From assembly GCF_024172185.1 (NCBI RefSeq), contig NZ_JAMZEC010000001.1, forward strand, positions 8,841,001-8,905,000: a stretch of 64,000 nucleotides of DNA. The letters are read 5' to 3'. The notes beneath the pieces are model-generated. The model was not told where the DNA came from. It saw only the letters and a list, made by a program, of their open reading frames with translations, and did no database searches. This document shows positions 1 through 9,407 of the stretch, piece by piece. Position 1 is the stretch's first letter, and every line of letters starts with the position of its first letter. The position numbers were made by a program, and so were the translations under genes. This stretch comes from Nonomuraea roseoviolacea subsp. carminata (GTDB taxonomy: Bacteria > Actinomycetota > Actinomycetes > Streptosporangiales > Streptosporangiaceae).

Positions 1-695
1 GGGTCGGCGGCGAGCTCGTCGCGCAACGGGCCGGGGGTGCCGCCGGACAGGCGGGCCAGGTGGATCGCGCACTCCTCCAGCGGGTGCGCCCCTGGCGTGA
101 ACAGCAGGGCCCGCCAGGGCCGGTCGCCCGCCCGGCCGGAGACCGCGGGGCCCGAGACCGCCTGGCCCGAGACCGCTTGGTTGTGGACCGCCCGGCCGGG
201 GGCCGCGGGGGCCGGGCGCCCCCGCTCCTGGACGGCGGCCAGCAGCCCGGCGCGCAGCAGCGACGACTTGCCCGCGCCCGACGCGCCGAACACCATCACG
301 ATCCGCTGCTCGGTGACGCGTCGCAGCAGCTCGCCGGTCACCCGTTCGCGGCCGAAGAACCGCGCCGCGTCCTCCGCCTGGAAGGAGGCCAGTCCCACGT
401 ACGGTGCGGCGCCGTCATCGACGGGCTCGGCCCGCTCCTCGCTGATGCGCCGCCAGCGCTGCTCCCATTCGGCCTCGTCGCCGCCGCAGGCGCGCACATA
501 GGCCAGCGTCACCGGGAGCGTGGGCAGCCGGCGGCCCGCGGCGGCCTCCGACAGGGTCGCGGCCGAGTAGTGGGCGAGCCGCGCGAGCCGGCGGTAGGTG
601 GGGTCGCCGGCCTTCCTGCGCAGCGCCCTCAGGTCGGCCGCGAAGCGTAGTAACGGGCTGTCTCCGGCGTCCAGGGGACGCTCTGGCCGAGGCAC
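1..695 (-). CDS. nSTAND-type NTPase with N-terminal HTH (partial, runs off the left edge)
   Basis: Only the first ~231 codons are in the window. The start is the GTG at 695, with AGGAGG nine bases upstream. Residues about 15-65 form a small helical, HTH-like module (RFAADLRALRRKAG...YRRLA...SAATLSEAAAGRRLPT). The NTPase begins with FFGRERVTGELLRR and a perfect Walker A, VFGASGAGKSSLLRAGLL, near residue 137. In known families this arrangement (HTH, nSTAND P-loop, usually C-terminal WD40 repeats) is a large actinobacterial signalling ATPase; the C-terminal part is not visible here. A short AVSG-type repeat (AVSGQAVSGPAVSG) sits between the P-loop and the next conserved segment and looks like a local expansion. 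The exact role is unknown. Confidence 0.85.
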   Translation of the reverse strand, partial: MPRPERPLDAGDSPLLRFAADLRALRRKAGDPTYRRLARLAHYSAATLSEAAAGRRLPTLPVTLAYVRACGGDEAEWEQRWRRISEERAEPVDDGAAPYVGLASFQAEDAARFFGRERVTGELLRRVTEQRIVMVFGASGAGKSSLLRAGLLAAVQERGRPAPAAPGRAVHNQAVSGQAVSGPAVSGRAGDRPWRALLFTPGAHPLEECAIHLARLSGGTPGPLRDELAAD

Positions 696-880
696 CTGCC
701 CTGTCCTCCTCCGGGTCCGCGGGGACGCCGACGAGATGATCGCCCCTGATCCAACAACCGCCGCTCACCGCGTGCAAGGGGTGTTGTGACGGGCGGCCGC
801 TTCGTGACGCGCCTCGGCTTCGCGTGCGCCGGCCGTCGACGCGCCACGGTCACGGCGACCGGCCGCGAACCGGGCGCCGA

Positions 881-1489
881 TCAGGTTCTGCGCGAGATGA
901 CCATGATGTATTCGCAGGGAGCGTTCGTCCGGTTGGCGAAGCCGTGGTCCGCGTCGGCCTGGAAGAACAGGGAGTCGCCCGTGTTCAGGGTCTCGTTGAT
1001 CCCGCCGATCGCGACCGTGAGGGTGCCTTCGAGCACCACGAGTTGTTTCTCCGTACCCGGCGGATAGGCGGGCAGCAGCCCGGTGGAGACCTGCGCGGGG
1101 AGGTGGTGAACGATCATCTCGGCTCCTCCCGCGCCCGGGGCCGCTGACACCATGTGCCGTTCGAAGCCGGTTTCCGGGTCACGGAACACGGGGCGATCGT
1201 TCTTGCGCATGACGACGGCCACACCGGACGCGGCACCGGCCGGAGCGCCGATCAGGTCCGAGAGCGACGTGTCGAGCGCGTGGGCGATCCTGGACGCGAC
1301 GCCGATCGTCGGGCTCTTCTCACCGCGTTCGACCTTGGACAGCATCGCCCGGCTGACCGACGACTGTGTGGACAGCTGCTCCAGCGTCAGGCCCGCCTCC
1401 TCGCGGCGTCGCCGCACGTTGCCGCCGAACGCGCCGGCCAGGTCGTCACCGTGCTGCGGTCCGGCCGCGTTCCCGTCTTGCTTGACCAC
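881..1489 (-). CDS. XRE-family regulator with C-terminal cupin domain
   Basis: Transcriptional regulator of about 202 aa. An N-terminal XRE helix-turn-helix (NVRRRREEAGLTLEQLS, SRAMLSKVERGEKSPTIG) is followed by a cupin_2 sensor domain (GTEKQLVVLEGTLTVAIGG, LNTGDSLFF, DADHGFANRT). The start is taken at GTG 1489 because AGGAG lies just upstream; an ATG at 1525 is in frame but lacks a site and would run into the divergent promoter. It is divergent from the metallo-hydrolase at 1574, and an AAGAA-N6-TTCTT inverted repeat lies between them. Control of that neighbour is the likely job (inference). The ligand is not predictable. Confidence 0.88.
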   Translation of the reverse strand: MVKQDGNAAGPQHGDDLAGAFGGNVRRRREEAGLTLEQLSTQSSVSRAMLSKVERGEKSPTIGVASRIAHALDTSLSDLIGAPAGAASGVAVVMRKNDRPVFRDPETGFERHMVSAAPGAGGAEMIVHHLPAQVSTGLLPAYPPGTEKQLVVLEGTLTVAIGGINETLNTGDSLFFQADADHGFANRTNAPCEYIMVISRRT

Positions 1490-1543
1490 CGTGCTCCTTG
1501 ATCGATGAGGGTCTCGTTCGCCCATAGTGTAGGGTTTCTACTA

Positions 1544-1559
1544 AAGAAGACAGTTTCTT
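1544..1559. promoter_or_regulatory. candidate operator between XRE-cupin and MBL genes
   Basis: Inverted repeat AAGAA-GACAGT-TTCTT in an AT-rich pocket of an otherwise GC-rich region, just ahead of the metallo-hydrolase ribosome site. The position suits a site for the divergent XRE-cupin regulator. No binding data can be inferred from sequence alone. Confidence 0.4.
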
Positions 1560-1573
1560 CTATTGGAGAATCC

Positions 1574-2392
1574 ATGCGGTTGATCTCACGTGGCCGGCAC
1601 CATGCCAGGTTCGCATTCGGCGATCTGCAGGTGATCTCGCTGCGGGACGGGTACATCGACATGCCGCCGACACGGCTCCGCGACGAGGAGGGGCGCACGC
1701 TCGATGAGCTGCCGCCCGCCGTCCCGCTGGCGGGCGGCAATCTGCGGCTGTCGGTCAACGCCTTCTTCGTCACCGACGGCACGCGGTCGGTCCTCGTCGA
1801 CACCGGCGCGTCCGACAACTGGCACGACCCCACCATGGGATTGATCTACGACGCGCTCGACGAAGCGGGAATCGACCGCGCGCTTGTCACCGATGTGGCC
1901 ATCACCCACGACCACGAAGACCACGTGAGCGGCCTGATCATGCCGGACGGGTCAGAGGCGTTCACCGGACTCGAGCGGGTGTGGATCGGCGCGGGCGACG
2001 CCTCGGTGTTCACCGGGCGGCTTGAGCCTCTCCGCGACCGGGTCGTACCCGTGTCGGAGAAGATCGCGATCAACGACTGGGTCACCGCGATCCCGACACC
2101 GGGCCACACACCCGGTCACACCGTGTACGAGGTCAGGAGCGCCGCCGGCCGCCTTCTCGTCTGGGGCGACACCGTTCACGTTCCCACGCTCCAATTCGAG
2201 CAGCCGAACGTGTCCTGGGAGTTCGACGGCGACCAGCCCCAGGCCCGCGCCGCGCGAGCGGCGCTCCTCGAACGGCTGACCCAGCCCCACCATTTCGTGG
2301 CCGGCGCCCATCTCGACTCACCCGGCATCGCCCGCGTGACCGCCTCCGGCGACGGTTACGCGCTGGAGTACCTCGCGCCACCGATCGGCTGA
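1574..2392 (+). CDS. MBL-fold metallo-hydrolase
   Basis: Zinc hydrolase of the metallo-beta-lactamase fold, 272 aa. The metal-binding signature THDHEDHVSG (HxHxDH) sits near residues 111-118, a second conserved TPGHTPGH near 175, and further ligands are expected at VWGDTVH and AGAHLDSPG. Length and motif order match the AttM/lactonase-like and glyoxalase-II-like groups; the substrate is not evident. The ATG at 1574 is preferred (TTGGAG seven bases upstream) over an upstream in-frame start at 1505 that would cross the promoter. It is divergent from the XRE-cupin regulator, which probably controls it. Confidence 0.9.
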   Translation: MRLISRGRHHARFAFGDLQVISLRDGYIDMPPTRLRDEEGRTLDELPPAVPLAGGNLRLSVNAFFVTDGTRSVLVDTGASDNWHDPTMGLIYDALDEAGIDRALVTDVAITHDHEDHVSGLIMPDGSEAFTGLERVWIGAGDASVFTGRLEPLRDRVVPVSEKIAINDWVTAIPTPGHTPGHTVYEVRSAAGRLLVWGDTVHVPTLQFEQPNVSWEFDGDQPQARAARAALLERLTQPHHFVAGAHLDSPGIARVTASGDGYALEYLAPPIG

Positions 2393-2697
2393 TCGAGCCT
2401 GTCGGCACCGGCCTGAGACCGACGGTGCGGCGTCCGACCGAAGTCGAGGACGTCCGATGCGGCGCCCAGCCGAAACGGGAGACCGCCGGTCCGACGGTCG
2501 GCCGAACGGGAAACAGCTCGGTGCGGTAATCAGCCGAACGGGAGGCGGCCGACGCGGCGAACAGCCAAACGGGAATCCGCCGGTTCGGCGCCCAGCCGAA
2601 CGCGAGGGCCCAGGTGCAGCGCCGGTCGAACACCAGGACGTCGGTGCGGCGCCCAGCCGAACGCCAGGACGTCGGTGCGGCGCCCGGCCGAACGGAG
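2393..2697. repeat. degenerate interspersed repeats with a GCCCAGCCGAACG core
   Basis: About seven imperfect copies of a motif near CGGCGCCCAGCCGAACG occur at irregular 20-65 bp spacing, for example around 2463, 2531, 2590, 2653 and 2683. No convincing gene lies in this stretch; the open frames across it have repeat-driven compositions. It leads directly into the 32-bp tandem array. Confidence 0.6.
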
Positions 2698-2857
2698 GTC
2701 GGCGGTGGGGCGGTCGGCGTGCGACCGCGGTCGGCGGTGGGGCGGTCGGCGTGCGACCGCGGTCGGCGGTGGGGCGGTCGGCGTGCGACCGCGGTCGGCG
2801 GTGGGGCGGTCGGCGTGCGACCGCGGTCGGCGGTGGGGCGGTCGGCGTGCGACCGCG
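2698..2857. repeat. five perfect tandem copies of a 32-bp unit
   Basis: The unit begins GTCGGCGGTGGGGCGGTCGG and ends CGTGCGACCGCG. Copies lie at 2698, 2730, 2762, 2794 and 2826, followed by a short partial unit. There are no spacers, so this is a minisatellite rather than CRISPR. Its identity suggests recent expansion. It lies upstream of the lipase gene; long frames through it on both strands are artefacts of the repeat. Confidence 0.95.
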
Positions 2858-2917
2858 GTCGCAGAGCGGGTGGCACGCGTCATACCAGGGTGGCACCCTT
2901 CGCTGGACGTTGGGCCG

Positions 2918-4609
2918 ATGCCCGGCGAGGGGCCGTTCCTCGACGATGATCGGGTGAACGCAGCGATACTCGGCCTGTCCCCCGTGGAGTTCGCGACCCT
3001 GGTGGCCGCGCTTGTGCCGGTCCCGGCCCGTCTGCTCCCGCCCGGCGCGCGCAGGCCGGTGACGCTGGCGTGCGCGGCGGTCTTCGCGTCGTGCGCGGTG
3101 GCGTTGGCCGTGTCCGGCGTCCGCTGGCCCGTCGTGCCGGTGCTCGCGGGTGGGGCGCTCGCGCTGGCGGTCACCGTTCCGCCGCTGTTCGGGCGGCGTG
3201 CCGAGCGGCCCGTGCGGTGGAGGCGGTGGGCGGCCCGGCTGGGGTCGGCGGCGGCACTGGTCGTCGTCCTGGCCGGGGCGGTGACGGCGTGGGCACTTCC
3301 TGTGCCTGTGTTCCCCGAGCCGCCGGGCCCGTACGCGGTCGGCACCACGGTCGTGCAGTGGACCGACACCGCCCGGCCGGAGCCGGCCACGTCCCGCCGC
3401 GACGACCGGCGCGTGGTCGTCGTCCAGCTCTGGTACCCCGCGACCGGCGTCACCTCGGCGGACGCGCGGGCGCGCTATCTCGGACGCACCGAGCGGGAGG
3501 CGCGGACCGTCGCCCGGGGCACGGCCGCCTACCTCGGCATGCCGGGGTTCGTGCTGGACCAGGCATCGCTGGCGACCACCTGGTCGGTGCCCGGCGCGCC
3601 GGTGGCGGGCGGGCGGTTCCCGGTGGTGCTGTTCTCGCCGGGGCTCGGCGGGGTGCGCACCCAGAACACCGCCTGGGCCGAGGAACTGGCCGGGCGCGGG
3701 TACGTGGTGGCGGCCCTCGACCATCCGTACGACTCGGCCGTCGTGACGCTCGCCGACGGCCGGGTGATCCGGACGCGGCTCGCGGCCACCGGCGACCCGG
3801 CGGAGGACGACCGGAGGGCGGCCGCGTGGACCGCGGTGCGCGCCGCGGACCTCCGCTTCGTCCTCACCCAGCTCGGCCGCATCGACTGCGGTGAGCTCCC
3901 GGACCCGCTCGCCGGACGCGCTGATGGCGCCCGGCCACCGGCCCCGCCCGCGCCCCGCCTCGACCATGCCGCGTCGCCCCGCACTCTGGCCACCCGCCAC
4001 CACCAAGCCCCGCCCCCGAGCGCCCTCGCGGCTCACCTCCTCCACACCGCGCCCCCGAACACCCTCGCCGCCCACCTCCACCACGCCGCGCTGCCGAGCA
4101 CCCTCGCCACCCGCCACCATCAAGCCGCGCCCCCGAGCGGCCTGGCCGGGCGGCTCGACACCGGGCGGGTCGCGGTGACCGGTCACTCCCTCGGGGGTGC
4201 CGCCGCCCTGCTGGCCGCCCGTGAGGATCACCGGTTCGCCGCCGTCATCGACATCGACGGCTATCCGCGGGACCCCGCCCCGGGGCCGTTCCCCCAGCCC
4301 GCGCTCGCGCTCGTCCACGACATCGAGCCCGGCCAGGAGCGCGACTACCTCGACCGCCTCACCCGGGTGCTGGGGCTCAGCACGGCGGCGGGCTACCGGC
4401 TGACCGTCCCCGGCTCGGCGCACCTGACCTTCACCGACGCGCCGCTCTTCCTGCCGCCCCTCCCCTCGCTGGTGGGCTCGGGGGGCCGCGACGCCGGGCC
4501 GCGCCGCACCGCCGCCGTCACGGCCGCCTTCCTGGACGCCACCCTGCGGGGCGCGCCGGGCGACCTGGCCACGAGCTTGTCCGCGTACGGCAGGCTGACC
4601 GTCCTGTAG
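2918..4609 (+). CDS. PAF-acetylhydrolase-like alpha/beta hydrolase with membrane N-terminus
   Basis: Serine hydrolase resembling bacterial platelet-activating-factor acetylhydrolase-like lipases. The N-terminal ~120 residues hold several hydrophobic helices (ALVPVPARLLPPG, AAVFASCAVALAVSG, AALVVVLAGAVTAWAL). Then come VVVQLWYPATG, FPVVLFSPGLGGVRTQ and the nucleophile elbow VAVTGHSLGGAAALLA near residue 421. A late histidine lies in PGSAHLTFTD. Start choice is weak: ATG 2918 and GTG 2954 are both in frame, neither with a clear ribosome site. Oddity: about 65 residues made of 13-aa imperfect repeats are inserted immediately before the elbow. Confidence 0.82.
   Translation: MPGEGPFLDDDRVNAAILGLSPVEFATLVAALVPVPARLLPPGARRPVTLACAAVFASCAVALAVSGVRWPVVPVLAGGALALAVTVPPLFGRRAERPVRWRRWAARLGSAAALVVVLAGAVTAWALPVPVFPEPPGPYAVGTTVVQWTDTARPEPATSRRDDRRVVVVQLWYPATGVTSADARARYLGRTEREARTVARGTAAYLGMPGFVLDQASLATTWSVPGAPVAGGRFPVVLFSPGLGGVRTQNTAWAEELAGRGYVVAALDHPYDSAVVTLADGRVIRTRLAATGDPAEDDRRAAAWTAVRAADLRFVLTQLGRIDCGELPDPLAGRADGARPPAPPAPRLDHAASPRTLATRHHQAPPPSALAAHLLHTAPPNTLAAHLHHAALPSTLATRHHQAAPPSGLAGRLDTGRVAVTGHSLGGAAALLAAREDHRFAAVIDIDGYPRDPAPGPFPQPALALVHDIEPGQERDYLDRLTRVLGLSTAAGYRLTVPGSAHLTFTDAPLFLPPLPSLVGSGGRDAGPRRTAAVTAAFLDATLRGAPGDLATSLSAYGRLTVL
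3975..4138 (+). repeat. intragenic 39-bp repeat (13-aa units) in the lipase gene
   Basis: Four imperfect 39-bp units encode PRTLATRHHQAPP, PSALAAHLLHTAP, PNTLAAHLHHAAL and PSTLATRHHQAAP, followed by a partial PSGLAGR. The unit is a multiple of three, so the frame is kept. The array sits between LTQLGRIDCGELPDPLAGR and RLDTGRVAVTGHSLGG, where family members normally have a short loop. Confidence 0.85.
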
Positions 4610-4615
4610 CGGCCC

Positions 4616-5641
4616 TCAGCCGCCGCCCTCGCCCTCGCCCTCGACCTCGTCCTCGCCCTCGACCTCGCCCTCGACCTCGCCCTCGACCAGGGCGTCGCCC
4701 AGCCTCGTCCGGGAGTACAGGACGGACCGGCCGGTGCGGCGCCGCCGGACCAGGCGGGCGTCCAGCAGGACCTTGAGATGCCGGCCCACCGACCCCAGCC
4801 CCTGGCCGGTCAGCGCCACGAGCTGGGTCGTGCTCTTGGGGTCGTCCAGGAGGACGAGGACCCCGGCGCGGGCGCGGCCCAGCAGCCTGCCCAGCGCGTC
4901 TGGCGGCGGCGGAGGGTCGCCGGCGGCCAGCGGCCCCCAGCACGGGTACACCACCGCGCACCGGTGCGGCAGCGGCTGCCGGCTCACCCAGCCGGTGCTC
5001 GGCGTCACCGGCACGAACAGCAGCCGGGCGCCGGCCAGGTCCCGCGGCGGGTGGTCATGGGCGTTGATCTGCAGCCGGCCCTCCCCCAGCCAGCGCATGT
5101 CGGGCCGCATGCCGCCCAGCGTCGCGACCCAGCCGCCCTGGCTGAGCCGTTCCGACCGGGCGGCGATGTCGGCCTCGATGACCCTGCGGCGGCGCGGCCA
5201 GGTGGGCAGCACGGTCTCCCGCCACACCCAGTCCAGGAGATCGGCGGCGCGTCCGGCCAGGTCGTCGCGGTGCTCCAGCGCGGCCGGGAGCGGCCCGCGC
5301 AGCGCGACCGCGAGGTCCGCGCGGACGGCCTCGGCGGGGGTCGCGCGGACGCGTTCGAGCTCGTCGTCGAAGGCCGGATCCCCCTCGCCGGTGGGAGTGG
5401 GGGTGAGGACGTCGGCGATCCAGTGGTGCCCGAGCGCGGCCTGGACGAACAGCGCGGTGACCGGGTCGGCGGACAGGCGGCTCCGGTAGGCGGGCAGGTG
5501 GGCGTCGAGCCAGGCGCGCTCGCCCGGGTGCCCGGCCGTGGCCTTCGCCAGGACGAGGAAGCCCGCGATCGTCTCGGTGAGCGGGGAGATCACGAACCGG
5601 CTTCCGGCGAGGGTGTCGGCGTCGACCTGCCACCAGCCCAT
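4616..5641 (-). CDS. ArsR-like winged-helix regulator with acidic repeat tail
   Basis: A 341-aa protein whose C-terminal third carries an ArsR-type winged helix (VLVLLDDPKSTTQLVALTGQGLGSVGRHLKVLLDARLVRRRR, GRSVLYSRT). The long N-terminal part (VTALFVQAALGHHWIADVLTP, DLAVALRGPLPAAL) is typical of actinobacterial ArsR proteins with a large sensory domain. The ATG at 5641 has GGGGAGG seven bases upstream. It is divergent from an MFS transporter 59 bp away, so it probably controls that pump (inference). The last ~20 residues are EGEVEGE-type repeats encoded by 6-bp units, an apparent expansion at the 3' end. Confidence 0.82.
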   Translation of the reverse strand: MGWWQVDADTLAGSRFVISPLTETIAGFLVLAKATAGHPGERAWLDAHLPAYRSRLSADPVTALFVQAALGHHWIADVLTPTPTGEGDPAFDDELERVRATPAEAVRADLAVALRGPLPAALEHRDDLAGRAADLLDWVWRETVLPTWPRRRRVIEADIAARSERLSQGGWVATLGGMRPDMRWLGEGRLQINAHDHPPRDLAGARLLFVPVTPSTGWVSRQPLPHRCAVVYPCWGPLAAGDPPPPPDALGRLLGRARAGVLVLLDDPKSTTQLVALTGQGLGSVGRHLKVLLDARLVRRRRTGRSVLYSRTRLGDALVEGEVEGEVEGEDEVEGEGEGGG

Positions 5642-5700
5642 GGTTTCGCCTCCCCGCGAAACCTTAGCAAGCAGATCCCCGGGGCCGATGAGATTCACGC

Positions 5701-6897
5701 ATGCGTACGTATGGGGATCTTTTCCGCGTCCCGCAGTTCGCGCCGCTGTTCGCCTCCTCCGCCGCGCAGACGATGGGCACGACGGTGAGCGGGCTGGCCC
5801 TCGGCACGCTCGTCTACGCCGCGACCGGCTCACCGCTCCTGTCGGCCCTGAGCATGTTCGGCTCGTCGTTCGCCCAGGTGGTCGGCGCGACGGTGCTGAT
5901 GTCCGCGGCCGACCGGCTGCCGCCGCGCGCCGCGCTGGCCGTCCTGGCCGCGGCCCTCGGAGCCGGCACGGCCGTCCTCGCGATCCCCGGCCTGCCGATA
6001 TGGGCGCTGTTCGCGGTGCTCCTGGGTCTCGGGCTGGTCGCCTCGCTGGGCGGCGGGGTGCGTCAGGGGCTGCTGACCGAGCTGCTTCCCGAGCGGGCAT
6101 ACGTGCTCGGCCGCTCCGTGCTCAACGTGTCGGTGGGCGTCACGCAGATCTGCGGGTTCGCTCTCGGCGGCCTGCTGCTGAACGCCCTGACGCCGCGCGG
6201 CACGCTGCTGGCCGCGGCGGCGCTCGACCTCGCCGCAGCGCTGATCGCCGGCCTCGGCCTGCGCCGCCGCCCGCCCCGGGCCGCCGGGCGGCCGTCCGTC
6301 TCCGCCACCTGGCGCGTCAACGTCCGGCTGTGGTCCTCGGCGCCGCGCCGGTACGTCCTCCTGGCCCTGTGGGTGCCGAACGGGCTGATCGTCGGCTGCG
6401 AGGCGCTGTTCGTGCCGTACGCGCCGGGCCACGCGGCGCTGCTGTTCGCCCTGGCCGCGGCCGGCATGCTGGCCGGGGACGTCCTGGTGGGCCGGTTCGT
6501 CGCGGCGCGGTGGCGGGAGCGGCTCTCGGCCCCGCTGCGGCTGCTGCTCGCCGTCCCGTACCTGGTCTTCTTCCTGCGCCCGGCACCGGTGGTGGCGGCG
6601 GTGGCCGTGACCGTGGCCTCGGTGGGGTACGCGGCGGGCCTCATGCTGCAGGAACGGCTGGTCGCCCTCACCCCGCCCGACGCGCGGGGGCAGGCGCTGG
6701 GGCTGAGCTCGGCGGGGACGATGACCATGCAGGGCGTGGGTGCGGCGCTGGCCGGCGCCCTGGCCCAGCAGGCGTCCCCGGCCGTGGCCATGTCGGTGAT
6801 GGCGGCGGCCTCGGTGCTCGTCACGCTGTGCCTGGCGCCGGGGCTGCGATCCGATCCCGCGCGCCAGGAACGCGTGTCCGAGCCGGTCGGCTTGTGA
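5701..6897 (+). CDS. MFS transporter
   Basis: A 398-aa integral membrane protein with about 12 predicted hydrophobic helices, for example PLFASSAAQTMGTTVSGLALG, ALAVLAAALGAGTAVLAIPG and PAVAMSVMAAASVLVTLCLAPG. The MFS loop pattern appears as LLGLGLVASLGGGVRQGLLTEL. The substrate is unknown; drug or metabolite export is usual for such pairs. It starts 59 bp from the divergent ArsR-like regulator, which is its likely controller. Confidence 0.88.
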   Translation: MRTYGDLFRVPQFAPLFASSAAQTMGTTVSGLALGTLVYAATGSPLLSALSMFGSSFAQVVGATVLMSAADRLPPRAALAVLAAALGAGTAVLAIPGLPIWALFAVLLGLGLVASLGGGVRQGLLTELLPERAYVLGRSVLNVSVGVTQICGFALGGLLLNALTPRGTLLAAAALDLAAALIAGLGLRRRPPRAAGRPSVSATWRVNVRLWSSAPRRYVLLALWVPNGLIVGCEALFVPYAPGHAALLFALAAAGMLAGDVLVGRFVAARWRERLSAPLRLLLAVPYLVFFLRPAPVVAAVAVTVASVGYAAGLMLQERLVALTPPDARGQALGLSSAGTMTMQGVGAALAGALAQQASPAVAMSVMAAASVLVTLCLAPGLRSDPARQERVSEPVGL

Positions 6898-6922
6898 GAG
6901 ATCCGCGTCCCGGGCGGGGCCG

Positions 6923-8353
<1,431 letters not shown>

Positions 8354-8418
8354 CGGCAACCTCCCCGCGGTCGTGATCTTCTCCGGTCCTCAGTCTCCTC
8401 GCGGGGACGGCCGCCCCC

Positions 8419-8628
8419 TCAGCCGGGGCGGACATGGAGCTTTCGTGGCAGGTGCGGCGCGGCCTGCCGCACGTCGATCACGGCGACGTCCGGGCGGTGG
8501 CGGGTGAGGGCGTCCAGCAGCATCGGGCCGTTGTCCACGGCCTCGGCGACCTCGAAGCCGTGGGCCGTGAGCAGGCGGGTCAGGTCGTCGCGGAGGAGGG
8601 CGAGGTCTTCGGCTATGACAACGCGCAG
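8419..8628 (-). pseudogene. truncated response-regulator receiver domain
   Basis: The frame reads LRVVIAEDLALLRDD, LTRLLTAHGFEVAEAVDN and LLDALTRHRPDVAVIDVR. That is the first half of a NarL/LuxR-type receiver including the acidic pocket (ED) and phospho-acceptor Asp (VIDVR). It then breaks into QAAPHLPRKLH and a stop. There is no ATG/GTG start: the usual start codon position reads GTA, leaving only CTG at 8628. The rest of the receiver and the DNA-binding domain are missing. It resembles the intact regulator ending at 10413 and is most likely a decayed paralogue. Confidence 0.75.
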
Positions 8629-8903
8629 TACCGGAGGGCCCGGCGCGCGAGAGCGGCTGCTGCCCGCCCGCGCCGCCGCCCGCCACGGGGCTGCCGTCGT
8701 TCCTGGGCGTCGGCTCCTGGACGGACTTCGGCCTGTCCGAGGACGTCGTGCGGCGGGTGCCGGGGTCGTTCGCGCTCCGGTACGAGGGCGACGGCCACGC
8801 CCTGTACACCAGCGGCGTCCCGTGCGTCATCGCCCACGTCAACCGCTACCTCCTCAGCCTGCGGCTGCCCGTGCCGGGCACGGTCTGCCGGCCCGCCGCC
8901 TGA
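8619..8903 (+). pseudogene. C-terminal remnant of an unknown gene
   Basis: An open frame with strongly GC-biased third positions encodes LPSFLGVGSWTDFGLSEDVV, RRVPGSFALRYEGDGHALYT and VNRYLLSLRLPVPG, ending at a TGA. It has no plausible start: an in-frame TGA lies at 8616, exactly where it meets the truncated receiver fragment of the opposite strand. It reads like the tail of a real protein whose 5' part was lost. The family is not recognised. Confidence 0.45.
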
Positions 8904-8914
8904 GCGCGCGGCCG

Positions 8915-9280
8915 CTACGACCGGGCGGGGATCTCGTGCAGGTGCCGCTCCACCCAGGAGCGCAGCATGCCCAGCGGCACGGTCACGCTGCGGCCCAGCT
9001 CGGTCAGCGCGTACTCCACGTGCAGCGGCACGGCCGGGTACACGGTGCGGTCCACGAAGCCCGCGTCCTCCAGCCGCCGCAACGTCTGGGTGAGCACCTT
9101 GGGGCTGACGCCCTGGAGCTGCCGTTGCAGCTCGCCGAAGCGTCTCGGCCCGTCCTCCAGGGCGCCGATGGCCAGCGTCGACCACTTGTTGGCCAGCAGG
9201 TCGAGCACGTCGCGGCAGGGGCAGAGCGCCGAGTAGACGTCGTGGCGGTCGTGCTCGCCGGTGGCGCACCTCATGGTCAT
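8915..9280 (-). CDS. HxlR-family transcriptional regulator
   Basis: Winged-helix repressor/activator of 121 aa with the conserved N-terminal Cys region (ALCPCRDVLDLLANKWSTLAI) and the HxlR core (GPRRFGELQRQLQGVSPKVLTQTLRRLEDAGFVDR, VEYALTELGRS). In the MarR/DUF24 group, cysteines near the N-terminus sense electrophiles or oxidants; CPC is present here. The ATG at 9280 has GAGGAG upstream; a longer in-frame start would overlap the divergent promoter. It is divergent from a quinone-oxidoreductase-like gene, the classic target arrangement. Confidence 0.9.
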   Translation of the reverse strand: MTMRCATGEHDRHDVYSALCPCRDVLDLLANKWSTLAIGALEDGPRRFGELQRQLQGVSPKVLTQTLRRLEDAGFVDRTVYPAVPLHVEYALTELGRSVTVPLGMLRSWVERHLHEIPARS

Positions 9281-9311
9281 GGCTGGGACTCCTCTCGTAC
9301 TACCCAACAGA

Positions 9312-9336
9312 TAGTAAGACTCCTTGCGGGTTACTA
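9312..9336. promoter_or_regulatory. candidate HxlR operator
   Basis: Inverted repeat TAGTAA-N13-TTACTA in the 127-bp gap between the HxlR gene and the oxidoreductase. A second related TACTACC half lies at about 9299. The AT-rich composition and location suit an HxlR-type site. Confidence 0.45.
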
Positions 9337-9407
9337 CCACCTTGCGGATAGCGTCCGGGATCGTCGCATCGAGCCCATCACGTGCTCATCAAGTGAGGAG
9401 AAACAGC

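Noticed and set aside
1490..1525. ATG 1525 as start of the XRE-cupin gene
   Set aside because: It lacks a ribosome site and overlaps the divergent control region; GTG 1489 has AGGAG placed correctly.
2698..2857. CRISPR-like 32-bp repeats
   Set aside because: No unique spacers; units abut exactly. A minisatellite fits better.
2318..4423. A 701-codon minus-strand frame across the repeat array and the lipase gene
   Set aside because: It reads through the 32-bp array and the lipase antisense; its residues are repeat-derived. The plus-strand lipase motifs explain the DNA.
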